NCBI RefSeq assembly: GCF_019904235.1
Contig: NZ_CP063202.1
Span: forward strand, 2,046,001-2,110,000
Direction of reading: 5' to 3'
DNA from: Erythrobacter sp. SCSIO 43205
GTDB lineage: Bacteria > Pseudomonadota > Alphaproteobacteria > Sphingomonadales > Sphingomonadaceae
Length of the DNA: 64,000 nucleotides
The notes under the pieces are model-generated. The model was not told where the DNA came from. It worked only from the letters and a program-made list of their open reading frames with translations, and ran no database searches. The translations under genes were made by a program, and so were the position numbers. Shown piece after piece: positions 62,637-64,000 of this stretch (its first letter is position 1; each line of letters opens with the position of its first letter).

Positions 62637-64000
62637 ATGGCAAAAGCAAAAAAGCGATATGTTTGCGCAAATTGCGGCTCAGTTTCTCCGCGATGGCAGG
62701 GGCAATGCGGTGATTGCGGTGAATGGAACACATTGACCGAAGATGTGCCCGCAACGGTGTTTTCGCAAAAGCATGATTTGTCGAGCGGTGGGCGCGGCAT
62801 TGAATTTGTGCCTCTTAACCGACCCGCAGAATTGCCTGTGCGCAAATCAACCGGGCTTGCTGAATTCGACCGCGCGCTTGGCGGAGGCATCGTTCCGGGC
62901 TCAGCCATTCTTATGGGCGGCGATCCGGGGATCGGGAAATCGACCCTGCTATTGCAAACTGCGGCGACAATCGCGCGCGGTGGAAATGACGTTGTCTATG
63001 TTAGCGGTGAGGAAGCCGCAGGCCAAGTGCGCCTGCGTGCACAGCGCCTTGGTGTGGCAGATGCTCCCATTCGCCTCGCTTCCGAAACTTCAGTGCGCGA
63101 CATTCTGACAACGCTGGGGCAGGGTGATCCGCCAGCCCTGCTTGTGATCGATTCCATTCAGACCATGCATTCTGACACCATCGAAGGCGCGCCAGGAACG
63201 GTGAGCCAGGTGCGAGGATGCGCGTTGGAACTGATCCGCTATGCTAAAGCGTCAGGCGCAGCGCTTGTGCTGGTCGGGCACGTGACCAAGGATGGCAATA
63301 TCGCTGGCCCTCGCGTGCTTGAACACATGGTCGATGTGGTCATGAGCTTTGAGGGCGAGCGCAGCCACCAGTACCGTATCCTTCGCGCACTCAAAAACCG
63401 CTTTGGCGCGGTGGATGAAATCGGCGTGTTTTCGATGGAAGGGGCAGGGCTTGAAGAGGTTTCAAACCCCTCAATGCTGTTCCTGTCAGGCCGCGATCAG
63501 CCTTTGGCGGGAAGCGCGGTGTTTCCAGCGCTTGAGGGGACACGGCCAGTACTCGTCGAAATTCAGGCGCTTATCGTTCGGCTTCAATCAGGTGCGACAC
63601 CAAGGCGCGCGGTTGTTGGATGGGACAATGGGCGCCTCGCTATGCTCCTTGCGGTGCTGGAATCGCGCTGCGGGCTTAATTTTTCTAGTGCGGAAGTTTA
63701 TCTCAATATCGCTGGCGGATACCGATTGTCTGATCCTGCCGCCGATCTCGCTGTTGCCGCAGCGCTAGTCTCAGCGCTCGCGGACAAGCCTTTGCCGCAA
63801 AAATCGGCATGGTTTGGTGAGGTTTCGCTTGCAGGTGAAATCCGCCCCGTCTCGCACGCTGACCTTCGCCTGCGCGAAACCGCGAAACTGGGCTTTGTCA
63901 AAGGCTACGGCCCATCGGGCGCCAAGACCGGCTCATCGAAGCTTGCGTATAAAGGTATAAATCAACTTTCGAACCTCGTTGACCAAGTGATGGCAACCGC
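62637..64000 (+). CDS. radA: DNA repair protein RadA (C-terminus cut by window edge)
   Basis: RecA-like ATPase that drives branch migration in recombination. The first 454 codons are present. A C4 zinc finger opens the protein (CANCGSVSPRWQGQCGDC). Walker A is MGGDPGIGKSTLLLQ, the KNRFG motif appears as ALKNRFGAVDEIGVF, and the Lon-like C-terminal domain begins (EVYLNIAGGYRLSDPAADL). The ATG is at 62637. The sequence leaves the window still in frame. Confidence 0.95.
   Translation, partial: MAKAKKRYVCANCGSVSPRWQGQCGDCGEWNTLTEDVPATVFSQKHDLSSGGRGIEFVPLNRPAELPVRKSTGLAEFDRALGGGIVPGSAILMGGDPGIGKSTLLLQTAATIARGGNDVVYVSGEEAAGQVRLRAQRLGVADAPIRLASETSVRDILTTLGQGDPPALLVIDSIQTMHSDTIEGAPGTVSQVRGCALELIRYAKASGAALVLVGHVTKDGNIAGPRVLEHMVDVVMSFEGERSHQYRILRALKNRFGAVDEIGVFSMEGAGLEEVSNPSMLFLSGRDQPLAGSAVFPALEGTRPVLVEIQALIVRLQSGATPRRAVVGWDNGRLAMLLAVLESRCGLNFSSAEVYLNIAGGYRLSDPAADLAVAAALVSALADKPLPQKSAWFGEVSLAGEIRPVSHADLRLRETAKLGFVKGYGPSGAKTGSSKLAYKGINQLSNLVDQVMAT

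Overview
This window is a gene-dense stretch of chromosome from an alphaproteobacterium. It is most likely a member of the Sphingomonadales close to Erythrobacter or Altererythrobacter. I infer that from the moderately high GC, the recognisable protein families (a glutaredoxin fused to a MauE-like membrane domain, a 'Vgr-related' small metalloprotein, a MerR regulator beside a 600-residue acyl-CoA dehydrogenase, a large patatin-related protein) and short palindromic intergenic repeats of a kind I associate with sphingomonads. No database search was possible. I see no rRNA, tRNA, transposase, prophage or CRISPR array. The genes at both edges are cut: rodA on the left and radA on the right.

Layout. 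1-4880 (minus) is the rod-shape cluster mreB-mreC-mreD-mrdA-rodA. 5071-7457 (plus) holds mutL and a small lipoprotein. 7466-15671 is a long minus-strand run: glutaredoxin/MauE fusion, ychF, a VOC protein, a Tat-type SDR, a CPBP protease, pth, rplY, two tandem TraB/GumN proteins, and an XRE regulator with a membrane partner. 16194-21972 (plus) is glyQ-glyS-ppdK. 21976-24297 holds a methyltransferase facing comF and then hisI. 24330-29119 has MerR/acyl-CoA dehydrogenase and a secreted penicillin-acylase-family enzyme. 29130-34595 (minus) has a dienelactone hydrolase, an Asp/Asn hydroxylase, cysK, an MFS exporter, PilZ and tyrS. 34676-38339 has a DOMON-like protein, TspO, a NamZ-like DUF1343 protein and a CoxE-type VWA protein. 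38510-44546 has a soluble chemoreceptor, MoxR, a small membrane protein, parE and an LpoA-like lipoprotein. 44580-48470 has rsmI, yraN, gshB and a membrane chemoreceptor. 48434-52853 has a small protein, xerC, hemW, a CAP protein, rdgB and rph. 52933-60235 is the heat-shock region hrcA-grpE and dnaK-dnaJ plus a TPR/2OG-oxygenase gene. 60246 to the end holds the patatin gene and radA.

How the genes work together. Most of the content is housekeeping: envelope elongation, translation fidelity and supply (glyQS, tyrS, pth, rplY, rsmI, ychF), genome maintenance (mutL, parE, xerC, radA, rdgB), RNA processing (rph) and protein folding (hrcA, grpE, dnaKJ). Very tight spacing, with 1- or 4-base stop/start overlaps, marks many translationally coupled pairs.

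The most unusual items are not whole genes. One is a palindromic repeat inserted in frame inside glyS, next to a stretch of glyS with visibly different base and codon use. Another is a multi-helix, non-coding segment with its own terminator between comF and hisI. A third is a pair of SD-like hairpins followed by a T-rich tail upstream of glyQ. I did not find a clear new multi-gene system; the candidates offered below are modest and labelled as such.
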